Under the pieces are notes generated by a model, which saw only the letters and a list, made by a program, of their open reading frames with translations, did not search any database and was not told where the DNA came from. Positions 1 to 5,968 of a stretch of 17,730 nt of DNA are shown here, in pieces. Made by a program: the position numbers and the translations under genes. Source of the stretch: Methanothrix harundinacea (GTDB lineage: Archaea > Halobacteriota > Methanosarcinia > Methanotrichales > Methanotrichaceae); contig DAQG01000051.1 of NCBI GenBank assembly GCA_002502785.1, forward strand, positions 1-17,730, given 5' to 3'. Position 1 is the stretch's first letter. Every line of letters starts with the position of its first letter.

Positions 1-39
1 AAATCTGGAGAGGGGTATTAGAAATTTTGGGGGAAATCT

Positions 40-1368
40 ATGAGGTCCAATCTAGTGCTAATCCCTATTCTCATCACCCTTCTCCCTCTCTATCAGGCGG
101 CGACCCTGATAGTAAGTTCAAAGGGTGGCGGCTATTCGGGAATTCAGGAAGCTATCGATGTGGCGATGTCCGGAGATACCATCCTGGTGGACGGTGGAAC
201 TTATCAAGAAAACCTGAACGTGACCAAAAAGCTGACCTTGAGGGGGATGAAGACGCCGGTGGTTAGTGGTGGGTTCGAAGGGAGCGCGATCACACTCAAC
301 GCAGATGGGATTATTCTGGAGGGGTTTGAGGTCAAGTCTTCGGAGAGCTGCGATAAGCAATCTGATCCTCTGATCTCCGGGGCTGGAATTCAGGTGAACT
401 CGAAGGGGAACACCATCAGATTCAATCACGTTCACACCAGTTGTTGCGGTATCTTCGTTTGCAATTCCAGCAGCAATTCCGTTCACCACAACGAGGTTAT
501 CAATAACGACCAATACGGCATCCATCTCCTGAACTCCAGCGATAACGTAATCTATGGCAACTACGCCCGATACAACAAATACGGCATCTCCCTCCTGAAA
601 TCCGGCGATAACGTTATCTATAGTAACGACGCCAAATCCAACGACAAATATGGCGTCTACCTCCTGAACTCCAGCGATAATGCCATTTATCGTAATTATG
701 CTGAATCCAACGGATACGATGGCATTCATCTCAGATATTCGGTCAAAAACAATGTATCCAAAAACAACGCCACCAATAATGAGAGGTCTGGAATCTCTCT
801 CAAGGGCGCTCTGGACAACTTGATCTATGGCAACGAGATCGTCGAAAATAACGAGAGGGGCATACTGCTTGAAAATTATTGCAGCAACAACGTCGTATCG
901 GGGAACTTAGTTAAAAATAATAAAGATTGTGGTATAAGTCTCCACGACTGCTGCATAAACAACACCATCGTCGCGAACACGGCGAAAGACAACGGAAATT
1001 ACGGCATTTATCTCTGGGGGTTCAGCAACAACAACACCATAAAGAGCAACACCGCCAGAGGCTGCATCGATGCTGGCATCCGCATCCTGAACTCCAACAA
1101 GGGGAACAGCATATACGGAAACAACTTCATCGAGAACGGAATTAAACACGATGCTGTCGACGACAACGGCACCAACATCTGGGATGATGGCGTTGCCGGC
1201 AATTACTATAGCGAGTACCTCAAACGCAATTGTACCGACAGCGACGGCGATGACATTTGCGATGCAGAATATCAAATTCCAGGAGATTCCGGCGCAGTAG
1301 ATAGGTACCCTCTGGCCTCACCGGCTGAGACGGTGAGTCTTCAAATGATACGTTCAGAGGTGGGTTGA
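40..1368 (+). CDS. Secreted NosD-like right-handed parallel beta-helix protein
   Basis: The 442-residue product starts with a Sec-type signal peptide (residues 1 to about 21, hydrophobic core LVLIPILITLLPL, then QAA). Residues 22-65 match the usual opening of NosD/pectate-lyase-like beta-helix proteins (GGGYSGIQEAIDVAMSGDTI, then DGGTYQENL). From about residue 125 to 370 there are rungs of about 22-23 residues built on N-x-I-Y-x-N and GI-x-L-x-x-S. The C-terminus has the N-x-W-DDG-x-x-GNYYSEY box, an acidic DSDGDD stretch that may bind calcium, and a DRYPL box. All are common in the surface NosD-like proteins of methanogens. Paired cysteines (CC near residue 134) suggest disulfides outside the cell. 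No C-terminal membrane anchor is visible, so it may be released or held by partners. ATG 40 is chosen because GGGGGA lies 6 nt upstream. The ligand is unknown; copper binding by NosD itself should not be transferred. Confidence 0.85.
   Translation: MRSNLVLIPILITLLPLYQAATLIVSSKGGGYSGIQEAIDVAMSGDTILVDGGTYQENLNVTKKLTLRGMKTPVVSGGFEGSAITLNADGIILEGFEVKSSESCDKQSDPLISGAGIQVNSKGNTIRFNHVHTSCCGIFVCNSSSNSVHHNEVINNDQYGIHLLNSSDNVIYGNYARYNKYGISLLKSGDNVIYSNDAKSNDKYGVYLLNSSDNAIYRNYAESNGYDGIHLRYSVKNNVSKNNATNNERSGISLKGALDNLIYGNEIVENNERGILLENYCSNNVVSGNLVKNNKDCGISLHDCCINNTIVANTAKDNGNYGIYLWGFSNNNTIKSNTARGCIDAGIRILNSNKGNSIYGNNFIENGIKHDAVDDNGTNIWDDGVAGNYYSEYLKRNCTDSDGDDICDAEYQIPGDSGAVDRYPLASPAETVSLQMIRSEVG
511..713 (+). 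repeat. Three near-identical beta-helix rung repeats (65-69 bp)
   Basis: Units start near 511, 576 and 645, each opening with CAA(A)TAYGGC and carrying CTCCTGAA about 15 bases in (at 526, 592 and 661). DNA-level similarity is higher here than in later rungs, which points to recent tandem duplication inside the NosD-like gene. Such repeats could change in number by recombination. Confidence 0.6.
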
Positions 1369-1427
1369 TTTTGTCGAACCGTTCGTGAATCTCGGAAGGG
1401 TCGGCTTGGCCTTTCCTCATCATTTTA

Positions 1428-2084
1428 TTAGTCCTGAAGTTGTGTTCTCATCATCTTTAGTTCTCCCAGGTTTCCCGACAGCATCTTCTCGAAATCAAAC
1501 TCTATACGACCTCGCATATCGGGGCCCGCAAGGACGATGGTCTTGAACTCGCCGTACTCTCCCAGGGGGTTAATCCTGTTCTTCTCGCAAGCTCGAAGAA
1601 AATCATCCAGATTGTTCCGATCTAAAACCCTCCCAAGCCAGCTCTCATCGAGGTGCTCTCTCCTCAACATTACTATCATAATCTCATAGCCCTCTTCGAT
1701 CATATTTGCGAGCATTTCCGCCGGGTCTTTGTGCCAGAGGGGCAAAATGAGCTGGATGTCTAGCTTCTGGCAGATTTTCGCCAGGCGGTTTCGCCGGCGG
1801 TTCGAGGCGACGGCTCCATCACAGAGGCCGGCGATATCGAGGGGCTCGAGGGCTTCGATGAGCGGCGAGATTTCGTCCTCACCGTCAGCGCAAAACTCGA
1901 TCAGGGGCGTGGCCAAAGATCGAGCCGAAATTCTGGTCAGATCCGGATCATGGCTCCTGTACATGCGGGTGCTTTGGGATGCCCTCGCCGTGACGAGATA
2001 ACTGACCTCAAGCCCTGCCTTCCGGATTAGGTGGTGGCTGTAGATTGAGCTTGCATCACCCGAGAAGAGGACGGCGACCTTCAA
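1428..2084 (-). CDS. Dph6-like adenine nucleotide alpha hydrolase with degenerate PP-loop
   Basis: The 218-residue product matches the archaeal diphthine-ammonia ligase (Dph6/MJ0570-type) family along its length. Visible matches are MYRSHDPDL near residue 41, GDGAVASNRRRNRL-like text near 90-102 (family: GAI-S-YQ-R), PLWHKDPAEML near 114-124, ESWLGRVLDRN near 147-157 and the C-terminal GEYGEFKTIVL box. Dph6 uses ATP and ammonium to amidate diphthine on elongation factor 2. Here the N-terminal loop that should read SGGKDS reads SGDASS (residues 8-13), so the glycine, lysine and aspartate that hold ATP are lost. It may be a paralogue with another role or no ligase activity. The start is TTG; GGAGG lies 9 nt upstream (2094-2098) and no in-frame ATG is nearby. 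It follows the DUF1614 gene by 30 bases, so an operon is likely. Confidence 0.8.
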   Translation of the reverse strand: MKVAVLFSGDASSIYSHHLIRKAGLEVSYLVTARASQSTRMYRSHDPDLTRISARSLATPLIEFCADGEDEISPLIEALEPLDIAGLCDGAVASNRRRNRLAKICQKLDIQLILPLWHKDPAEMLANMIEEGYEIMIVMLRREHLDESWLGRVLDRNNLDDFLRACEKNRINPLGEYGEFKTIVLAGPDMRGRIEFDFEKMLSGNLGELKMMRTQLQD

Positions 2085-2114
2085 CTCGAAACCCCTCCAT
2101 CAAGTCTGTGATCT

Positions 2115-2927
2115 TCACGGTTCGGTGCAGCTCGTCGAGCTGATCTGGCCCGACCGGTGGAAGTAGTGGACGACGAAGGCCGCGAGGAGGACGGCCATGA
2201 TCCCTGTGAGGAAGATCCCGTCGAAGACCCCTGCCCCGCCGATGGAGAGGACGAGGGGTTTTGTGCTCATGTTCATCGATCCCGGACCGACCATAGGCGG
2301 GGCAAGCTCTGCCAGTACGCCGGGGGTGAGGAGGCTGAAGACGTCTGCTCCCAGGAGGGTTCCCATCGTCCCGCTGATGTAGGCGAGGGCCGGGGCCGCC
2401 TGGAGCCTCCTTGCCAGGGTGAGGCCGCAGACGGCGGCGAGGGTGGGGGGGACGTAGACGGGAAGAAGGATGCCCTCGCCTGCCACCGGCATCGCCATCA
2501 TGTAGGTTATCACCGCCACTATCATCGTTCCCAGGATCGCCCTTCTCGTCGAGACGTGGCATTTGACCAGGATCGTCAGGGAGACGACGATCGGGATTAT
2601 GCAGCCGCCCAGGTTCACGGCCAGTGTGACGGGGTGGAAGGTGGCAGGAAAAGAGAAGTCCATCACCGGAGCGAGGAGCGAGGCCGCCTCCAAAAAGATC
2701 GGGGGGTATGATGTGATCAGCCCGGTGTGAAGGGGGACGTTCACGGCGCTTCCTGCAAAGCTTCCGAAGACCATCAGAAGGGCGTGCCAGTGGCTGAAAC
2801 CCACCTGGAAGAAAGCCTCCGCCGTGAGCCTGAAGAATAGGTAGATGACGATCAGAGGAGCGGCCAGGACCAGCAAGATGAGCGCCAGGGAGATGGGGAT
2901 GACGAGCCATTCAAACAACTTCAACAC
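2115..2927 (-). CDS. DUF1614 family multi-pass membrane protein
   Basis: The 270-residue product is very hydrophobic, with about seven or eight membrane segments (residues about 6-33, 46-65, 75-90, 101-122, 129-148, 152-172, 178-197 and 233-254). The run SIGGAGVFDGIFLTG near residues 228-242 and the early GFSHWHALL-to-NVPL stretch are typical of DUF1614 proteins, which are widespread in methanogens and of unknown function. The start is read as GTG; no SD precedes it, but a TATA-like box lies about 28 bases upstream, which supports leaderless translation. TTG 2924 or 2918 are alternatives. It is first in an apparent two-gene unit with the Dph6-like gene. Conserved polar and glycine residues within the membrane suggest a transporter or membrane enzyme, but this is only inference. 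Confidence 0.82.
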   Translation of the reverse strand: MLKLFEWLVIPISLALILLVLAAPLIVIYLFFRLTAEAFFQVGFSHWHALLMVFGSFAGSAVNVPLHTGLITSYPPIFLEAASLLAPVMDFSFPATFHPVTLAVNLGGCIIPIVVSLTILVKCHVSTRRAILGTMIVAVITYMMAMPVAGEGILLPVYVPPTLAAVCGLTLARRLQAAPALAYISGTMGTLLGADVFSLLTPGVLAELAPPMVGPGSMNMSTKPLVLSIGGAGVFDGIFLTGIMAVLLAAFVVHYFHRSGQISSTSCTEP

Positions 2928-2951
2928 CCGGAAGATAATTTGTTGGGGCCG

Positions 2952-2959
2952 TTAATATA
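2952..2959 (-). promoter_or_regulatory. TATA-like box for the DUF1614/Dph6-like unit
   Basis: On the minus strand this reads TATATTAA. Its centre is about 28 bases from the GTG at 2927, the spacing expected for archaeal TBP/TFB promoters with transcription starting at or within a few bases of the start codon. No SD lies between box and gene, so a leaderless mRNA is inferred. Confidence 0.5.
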
Positions 2960-2975
2960 GTCTTCCGAGTGGTCA

Positions 2976-3011
2976 TCCAAAAGCCCATCCAAATGAACGT
3001 CCAAAAGCCGT
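2976..3011. repeat. Three tandem 12-bp iterons between divergent genes
   Basis: TCCAAAAGCCCA, TCCAAATGAACG and TCCAAAAGCCGT follow each other exactly (starts 2976, 2988, 3000). TCCAAA is invariant and position 8 is always G. A poorer fourth copy (TCCGAGTGGTCA) may precede them at 2964. They lie between the DUF1614 TATA-like box and the dut gene, a place suited to an operator read by a helical-face-tracking regulator. Function is inferred only. Confidence 0.45.
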
Positions 3012-3081
3012 AACCGAAAAGAGGATCTCTTCTGGGGAAGGCCAGAGCTATAGAGCAGAGCACGAATGGAGCGGTTTCGAT

Positions 3082-3588
3082 ATGGCGATAATTGCGGGCA
3101 AAGAGCTTGGTGAGATACTGGACCGGGGCGTCGTCCGGGAGATGATCGATCCCGAGGTCCAGGTACAGATGTGCGGCGTCGACTTAACCCTAAGGTCCGT
3201 TGAGCGGTTTGTGACTGCGGGAGCGGTGGATTACGACAACAAGGAGCGTGTGATCTCGAAGACTGAGGAGGTCGCCTTTGACGATGCGGGCTGGGCCTAT
3301 CTGGATGCGGGCTGCTACCTTGTGACCTTCAACGAGACCGTGAGCATACCCAAGGCCCTGACCGCCCTTGCCCGTCCGAGATCGAGCCTTCTGCGGAGCG
3401 GGGCGACCGTAGAGACTGCTCTCTGGGACCCCGGTTATCAGGGCCGGAGCCAGTCTCTTCTCGTCGTCCACAACTCGAAGGGTTTGCGTCTGAAGAGAAA
3501 CGCCCGGCTGATCCAGCTCGCTTTCTACAGGCTTTCCAGCCTCGCGGATAAGGGGTACGAGGGTGTTTACCAGAACGAGAACCTGTGA
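3082..3588 (+). CDS. dut: Deoxyuridine 5'-triphosphate nucleotidohydrolase (archaeal dUTPase)
   Basis: The 168-residue product belongs to the Dcd/dUTPase trimer fold. It hydrolyses dUTP to dUMP and pyrophosphate, keeping uracil out of DNA and supplying dUMP for thymidylate synthesis. Motifs seen: CGVDLTLRSVERF (residues 31-43), ARPRSSLLRSGATVETALWDPGYQG (about 97-121, with RSSL and the aspartate of DPGYQG), and the C-terminal RNARLIQLAFYRL. Where dCTP deaminases and bifunctional Dcd-Dut carry a catalytic glutamate (LE) after the GxxG turn, this protein reads SLLVVHN, so deamination is unlikely and plain dUTPase is preferred. ATG 3082 fits the family start MAIIAGKEL; only a weak GGAG lies 11 nt upstream, and a CTATAG element near 3048 could be the TATA box. 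Convergent with gpmA. Confidence 0.85.
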   Translation: MAIIAGKELGEILDRGVVREMIDPEVQVQMCGVDLTLRSVERFVTAGAVDYDNKERVISKTEEVAFDDAGWAYLDAGCYLVTFNETVSIPKALTALARPRSSLLRSGATVETALWDPGYQGRSQSLLVVHNSKGLRLKRNARLIQLAFYRLSSLADKGYEGVYQNENL

Positions 3589-3589
3589 T

Positions 3590-4297
3590 CTACTCCACTT
3601 CGACCAGACGACTGCGACTCAGCGGCCGGAGCTCCGAATCCAGCTCGTAGAGTAGGGGAACGCCCGTCGGGATCTCGACCTTCGATATTCCATCGTCAGA
3701 GATCCCGTCGAGGTGCTTGACCAGGGCGCGGAGGGCATTTCCGTGGGAAACGACGAGAACCCTCCGGCCGGACCTGATCTCGGGAGCGATCCTTTTCTCC
3801 CAGAAGGGGACGACCCGATCCGAGACGCCCTTGAGCGACTCGGAAGACGGTAGCGCTTCCAGAGGAAGGTCGCGGTAGCGCCGGTCGAACCGCGGGTGCC
3901 TCGGGTCCTCCGGATCGAGGGGGGGCGGCAAGTCCCGGTAGCCGCGCCGCCAGAGCCGGACCTGATCCGCCCCCACCTCGGCCGCCACTTCGTCTCTTGT
4001 CCTGCCCTGGATGGCTCCGTAGTGGCGCTCGTTCAGCTCCCACGTTTTACAAACAGGGACCCATTCGAGGTTCATCTCCTCGGAGACGATCCAGAGGGTC
4101 TTGATCGCCCTTTTCAATAGCGATGAAAAGGCGAGGTCGAAGTCCAGCCCTTCCATGCGGAGGAGGCGGCCAGCCCTCGCTGCCTCCTCCTCGCCCAGAG
4201 GCGAGAGGCCGACGTCGGTCCAGCCTGTGAACCTTCGTTCGACGTTGTAGACGGACTGGCCGTGGCGAAGTAGGACTAGGTTGAAGACGGATTTCAT
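3590..4297 (-). CDS. gpmA: 2,3-bisphosphoglycerate-dependent phosphoglycerate mutase
   Basis: The 235-residue product shows the whole dPGM signature: LLRHGQSVYN with the phospho-accepting His12, GWTDVGLSPLG (25-35), the acid residue in WELNERHYG (Glu90) and the second histidine in VSHGNALR (His185). It interconverts 3- and 2-phosphoglycerate in glycolysis and gluconeogenesis, in the cytosol. Length matches bacterial GpmA (about 230-250). Most archaea use the unrelated cofactor-independent enzyme (ApgM), so a dPGM here suggests transfer from bacteria or redundancy; base composition does not stand out. It ends in TAG, the only TAG terminator among the intact genes of this window, one base from the dut stop, so the two transcripts must overlap at their 3' ends. 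No SD precedes the ATG. A TATA-like GAATATTT near 4368-4375 is a possible promoter. Confidence 0.88.
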   Translation of the reverse strand: MKSVFNLVLLRHGQSVYNVERRFTGWTDVGLSPLGEEEAARAGRLLRMEGLDFDLAFSSLLKRAIKTLWIVSEEMNLEWVPVCKTWELNERHYGAIQGRTRDEVAAEVGADQVRLWRRGYRDLPPPLDPEDPRHPRFDRRYRDLPLEALPSSESLKGVSDRVVPFWEKRIAPEIRSGRRVLVVSHGNALRALVKHLDGISDDGISKVEIPTGVPLLYELDSELRPLSRSRLVEVE

Positions 4298-4435
4298 GGA
4301 AAGCCCCGCGTTGTGGGCCGAAAGAGATGGATCGACCCAATTTCGAGGAACCGTTGGCGGGGCCAGAAATATTCTTTGCGATCCCCTGCCCGAAATCCGC
4401 AGAAAAATAGATGGTGATCGGACCAGTGCTCTTCT

Positions 4436-4627
4436 TCAGATTATGGCCCGGGCCGTTATTATGGGGTGGTTGTTTCTGTCCACCACCAGAACTTCATCTC
4501 CGTCCTCGATATCCAGGTCGGCGTCTACCACCTGCTGGCCGAAGATTCGGCCGCCTCTGGCCACGAAGGGCACGGAGGCATCCGATATCACCAGCCTCTT
4601 TCTTTTCGGCATCTGACTCTCTGGCAA
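4436..4627 (-). CDS. Small PUA-domain protein, short at the C-terminus
   Basis: The 63-residue product is almost entirely a PUA fold: a basic start (KRKRLVISDA), then VPFVARGGRIFGQQVVDADLDI and EDGDEVLVVDRNNHP. It resembles the C-terminal PUA of archaeal tRNA-guanine transglycosylase/ArcS proteins, which reads PFV-x-x-GR-x-VF-x-K-x-V and GDEVLVV. PUA domains bind RNA, so a tRNA/rRNA role is likely. A full PUA domain normally continues about 15-20 residues past the ARAII where this one stops at TGA; neither other frame restores the missing part clearly. It may be a compact stand-alone PUA or a remnant. The start is TTG, chosen because GAGGTGAT (4633-4640) lies 5 nt upstream; the ATG five codons later is too far from it. 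Confidence 0.6.
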   Translation of the reverse strand: MPESQMPKRKRLVISDASVPFVARGGRIFGQQVVDADLDIEDGDEVLVVDRNNHPIITARAII

Positions 4628-4632
4628 GAGTT

Positions 4633-4640
4633 ATCACCTC
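4633..4640 (-). promoter_or_regulatory. Strong Shine-Dalgarno site for the PUA gene
   Basis: On the minus strand this reads GAGGTGAT, eight bases matching the classical anti-SD complement, 5 nt before TTG 4627. It decides the start codon and shows that this small gene is, or recently was, translated. Confidence 0.6.
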
Positions 4641-4710
4641 TGGAGATACAGGTGGAGCTGATCTGATATGAATTTTTTGGTGAAAAGTATGATTAGATCT
4701 TAAATCTAGG

Positions 4711-5319
4711 TTAGATTTTATCTCTCAGCTCTTCCTCGGTCTCCGTGCCCATCTTCTCGTCCGCCTCGTCTTCCATCTCCCGGCTCGCCTTCAGGCTTTC
4801 GTTGTAATACTCCAGAGCCTCCTCGAACTGGTTTGTCAGCTGATAGACCGTGCCGATCTGGTGGAGGGTCGCGGCCTCCCCCGCCCGGTTCCCGATCTCC
4901 CTCTTGATCTCCAGGCTTTCGTTGTAATATTCGAGAGCTTCCCGGAACCGGTTTGTGTCGCGGTAGACCTTCCCGATCTGGTGGAGGGTCGTCGCCTCGG
5001 CGGCTTGATCGCCGATCTCCCTGTCGATATCCAGGCTCTTTTTGTAGGCATCGACGGCATCGTCAGATCGCAGCATGGACTGCAAAACCAGTCCCTTCTG
5101 TTTGAGGGCTGCCGAGAGCATCATTTTATCGTTCGTCTCTCTTGCGCAGATCTCGGCCCGTTCTGTGAACTTGAGGGCGGAGTTGAGGTCGAGGATGGCG
5201 TAGGACTTCGCGCCGAGGCGGAGGTTCGGCTTCAAGGCCCTCTCGTAATCCTTGGAGAAAAAGAGATGTTCTGCAATGAAGATCGCCAAAAGCTGCTTAT
5301 CGAGATAGCTTGTCTTCAT
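4711..5319 (-). CDS. Tetratricopeptide (TPR) repeat protein
   Basis: The 202-residue product (from ATG 5319) has three C-terminal TPR units of 40 residues, near 69-108, 109-148 and 149-188. Each follows A-x-x-LHQIGxVYxxTNxFxEALEYYNESLxIxREIG or a weaker version. The N-terminal 65 residues are also helical and may hold one or two worn repeats (ERALKPNL, NSALKFTERAEICARE). The tail is acidic (EMEDEADEKMGTETEEE). TPRs build a superhelical scaffold for protein partners; the partner is unknown and no signal peptide or membrane segment is seen. The frame stays open to a TTG at 5397 (228 residues), but those extra 26 residues look like leader DNA and have no SD at a proper distance, so ATG is preferred. 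It lies downstream of the broken zinc-ribbon genes on the same strand. Confidence 0.75.
   Translation of the reverse strand: MKTSYLDKQLLAIFIAEHLFFSKDYERALKPNLRLGAKSYAILDLNSALKFTERAEICARETNDKMMLSAALKQKGLVLQSMLRSDDAVDAYKKSLDIDREIGDQAAEATTLHQIGKVYRDTNRFREALEYYNESLEIKREIGNRAGEAATLHQIGTVYQLTNQFEEALEYYNESLKASREMEDEADEKMGTETEEELRDKI
4756..4995 (-). repeat. Two tandem 120-bp TPR-coding repeats
   Basis: Bases 4876-4995 and 4756-4875 code for nearly the same 40 residues (A-x-TLHQIGxVYxxTN, then EALEYYNESL) with only scattered third-base and small coding changes. A third, more diverged unit lies at 4996-5115. The similarity points to fairly recent internal duplication. Confidence 0.65.
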
Positions 5320-5473
5320 TTTTCCATCTCTACCCCAACTTATGCGTTTCCGTCTCTCGATCCTCAAGGCGTTTCGGTCTTTGGTGGTTCGGCTCAATCC
5401 TCGCTCTTCTCGACCTTGGCAGAAGCACCTTTTTTCGAAACAATCGCAAGAATGGATTTTGTCCGACTTTGGC

Positions 5474-5638
5474 TTAAAGTTTTGCCCGCCACTCGGCGTC
5501 GTATCTCGCCCCGCAGTTCGGACAGATCAGAACGATCCTGTAATCCTCCTCGTCGCGGAGGAAGGAGGCGTGAAAGCCCCTCTAGTAGCCGCAAGTGGGA
5601 CAGATTCTGAACTCGTCGCCCGGCTCGACCGGCGTCAT
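5474..5638 (-). pseudogene. Small zinc-ribbon gene with an in-frame amber (TAG) codon
   Basis: From ATG 5638 the frame reads 18 residues, MTPVEPGDEFRICPTCGY, then TAG (5582-5584). Without shifting frame it goes on RGFHASFLRDEEDYRIVL, ICPNCGARYDAEWRAKL and a TAA stop (5474-5476). Both zinc knuckles, CPTC and CPNC, are intact, one on each side of the TAG, and the sequence after the TAG is plainly protein-like. A 53-residue two-knuckle zinc ribbon is therefore the real gene product, past or present. Three readings: a recent nonsense mutation; a base-calling error (GAG, AAG, CAG and TGG are each one change away); or readthrough, including pyrrolysine. Weak upstream signals are GAAGGT about 12 nt before the ATG and a TATA-like TTAAAATAC at 5693-5701. 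An in-frame TTG at 5662 is another possible start. Function unknown. Confidence 0.65.
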
Positions 5639-5697
5639 TTTCTCTGAGACCTTCTCGCTCAAGATAACACCATAGGGAATTTGAGGTACAAAGTATT

Positions 5698-5924
5698 TTA
5701 ATCTTGTTCGGTCTGAGAAAGAGGAGCTTGAGGTGCGGGTGCGAGCGTGGGTGTGGATATGGGTGCAGGCGTGACTCGATGGCGGCTTTGGCCCCAGCTC
5801 AGGTCTGCGCTGCTCGGGGCCTCGTGTCCCGCGGAGACGGGCTCGTCGATCCTTCTTTCGCAGTGGGGGCAGACGGTGCGATCCCGATCAGTATCTCGCA
5901 GACCCTGCACTCAATCCGTGCCAT
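5698..5924 (-). pseudogene. Frameshifted small zinc-ribbon gene with Pro/Ala-rich tail
   Basis: From ATG 5924 one frame reads MARIECRVCEILIG, then runs on without sense. The frame one base behind carries DRTVCPHCERRIDEPV followed by a Pro/Ala/Thr-rich tail (TPAPISTPTLAPAPQAPL) and TAA at 5698-5700. Joining them at the GGG run (5883-5885 on the plus strand as CCC) by adding one G gives an unbroken protein of about 76 residues with knuckles C6-x2-C9 and C19-x2-C22. The second frame alone has only a GTG directly after a TGA and half a ribbon, so it is not an independent gene. A lost G in a G-run, in the genome or in the read, is the simplest cause. It begins 45 bases after the channel gene stop, on the same strand. 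No SD is seen. Function unknown. Confidence 0.55.
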
Positions 5925-5968
5925 CGCAGACGAAGGGGCGAGTCAATCGGGGACATGCCAGCTGGCTT

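Noticed and set aside
118..729. Long Val/Ile-rich frame on the minus strand opposite the beta-helix gene
   Set aside because: Its regular composition is the antisense image of the N-x-I/Y repeats; the plus-strand gene has a signal peptide and family motifs.
1220..1423. Minus-strand frame starting MMRKGQADPSEIHERFDKI, five bases after the Dph6-like stop
   Set aside because: The first 20 residues look protein-like, but most of it is antisense to the NosD-like 3' end, with no SD and no recognisable family.
2056..2910. 284-codon Pro/Arg/His-rich frame overlapping DUF1614
   Set aside because: Typical alternate frame of a GC-rich gene; the DUF1614 frame has membrane segments and family motifs.
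2969..3013. Tiny GTG frame reading VVIQKPIQMNVQKP over the 12-bp iterons
   Set aside because: The period of four residues is a by-product of the 12-bp repeat; 14 codons and no SD.
4694..4708. TAGAT-CTTAA-ATCTA inverted repeat after the TPR gene
   Set aside because: Five-base AT-rich arms are too weak to call a terminator or operator.
5394..5594. 66-codon minus-strand frame over the amber zinc ribbon
   Set aside because: It is in another frame and destroys both CxxC knuckles; Arg/Leu/Ser-rich text without a family.
4861..5610. 249-codon plus-strand frame opposite the TPR gene and the amber zinc ribbon
   Set aside because: Its repeats mirror the TPR units; no start signal or family is visible.
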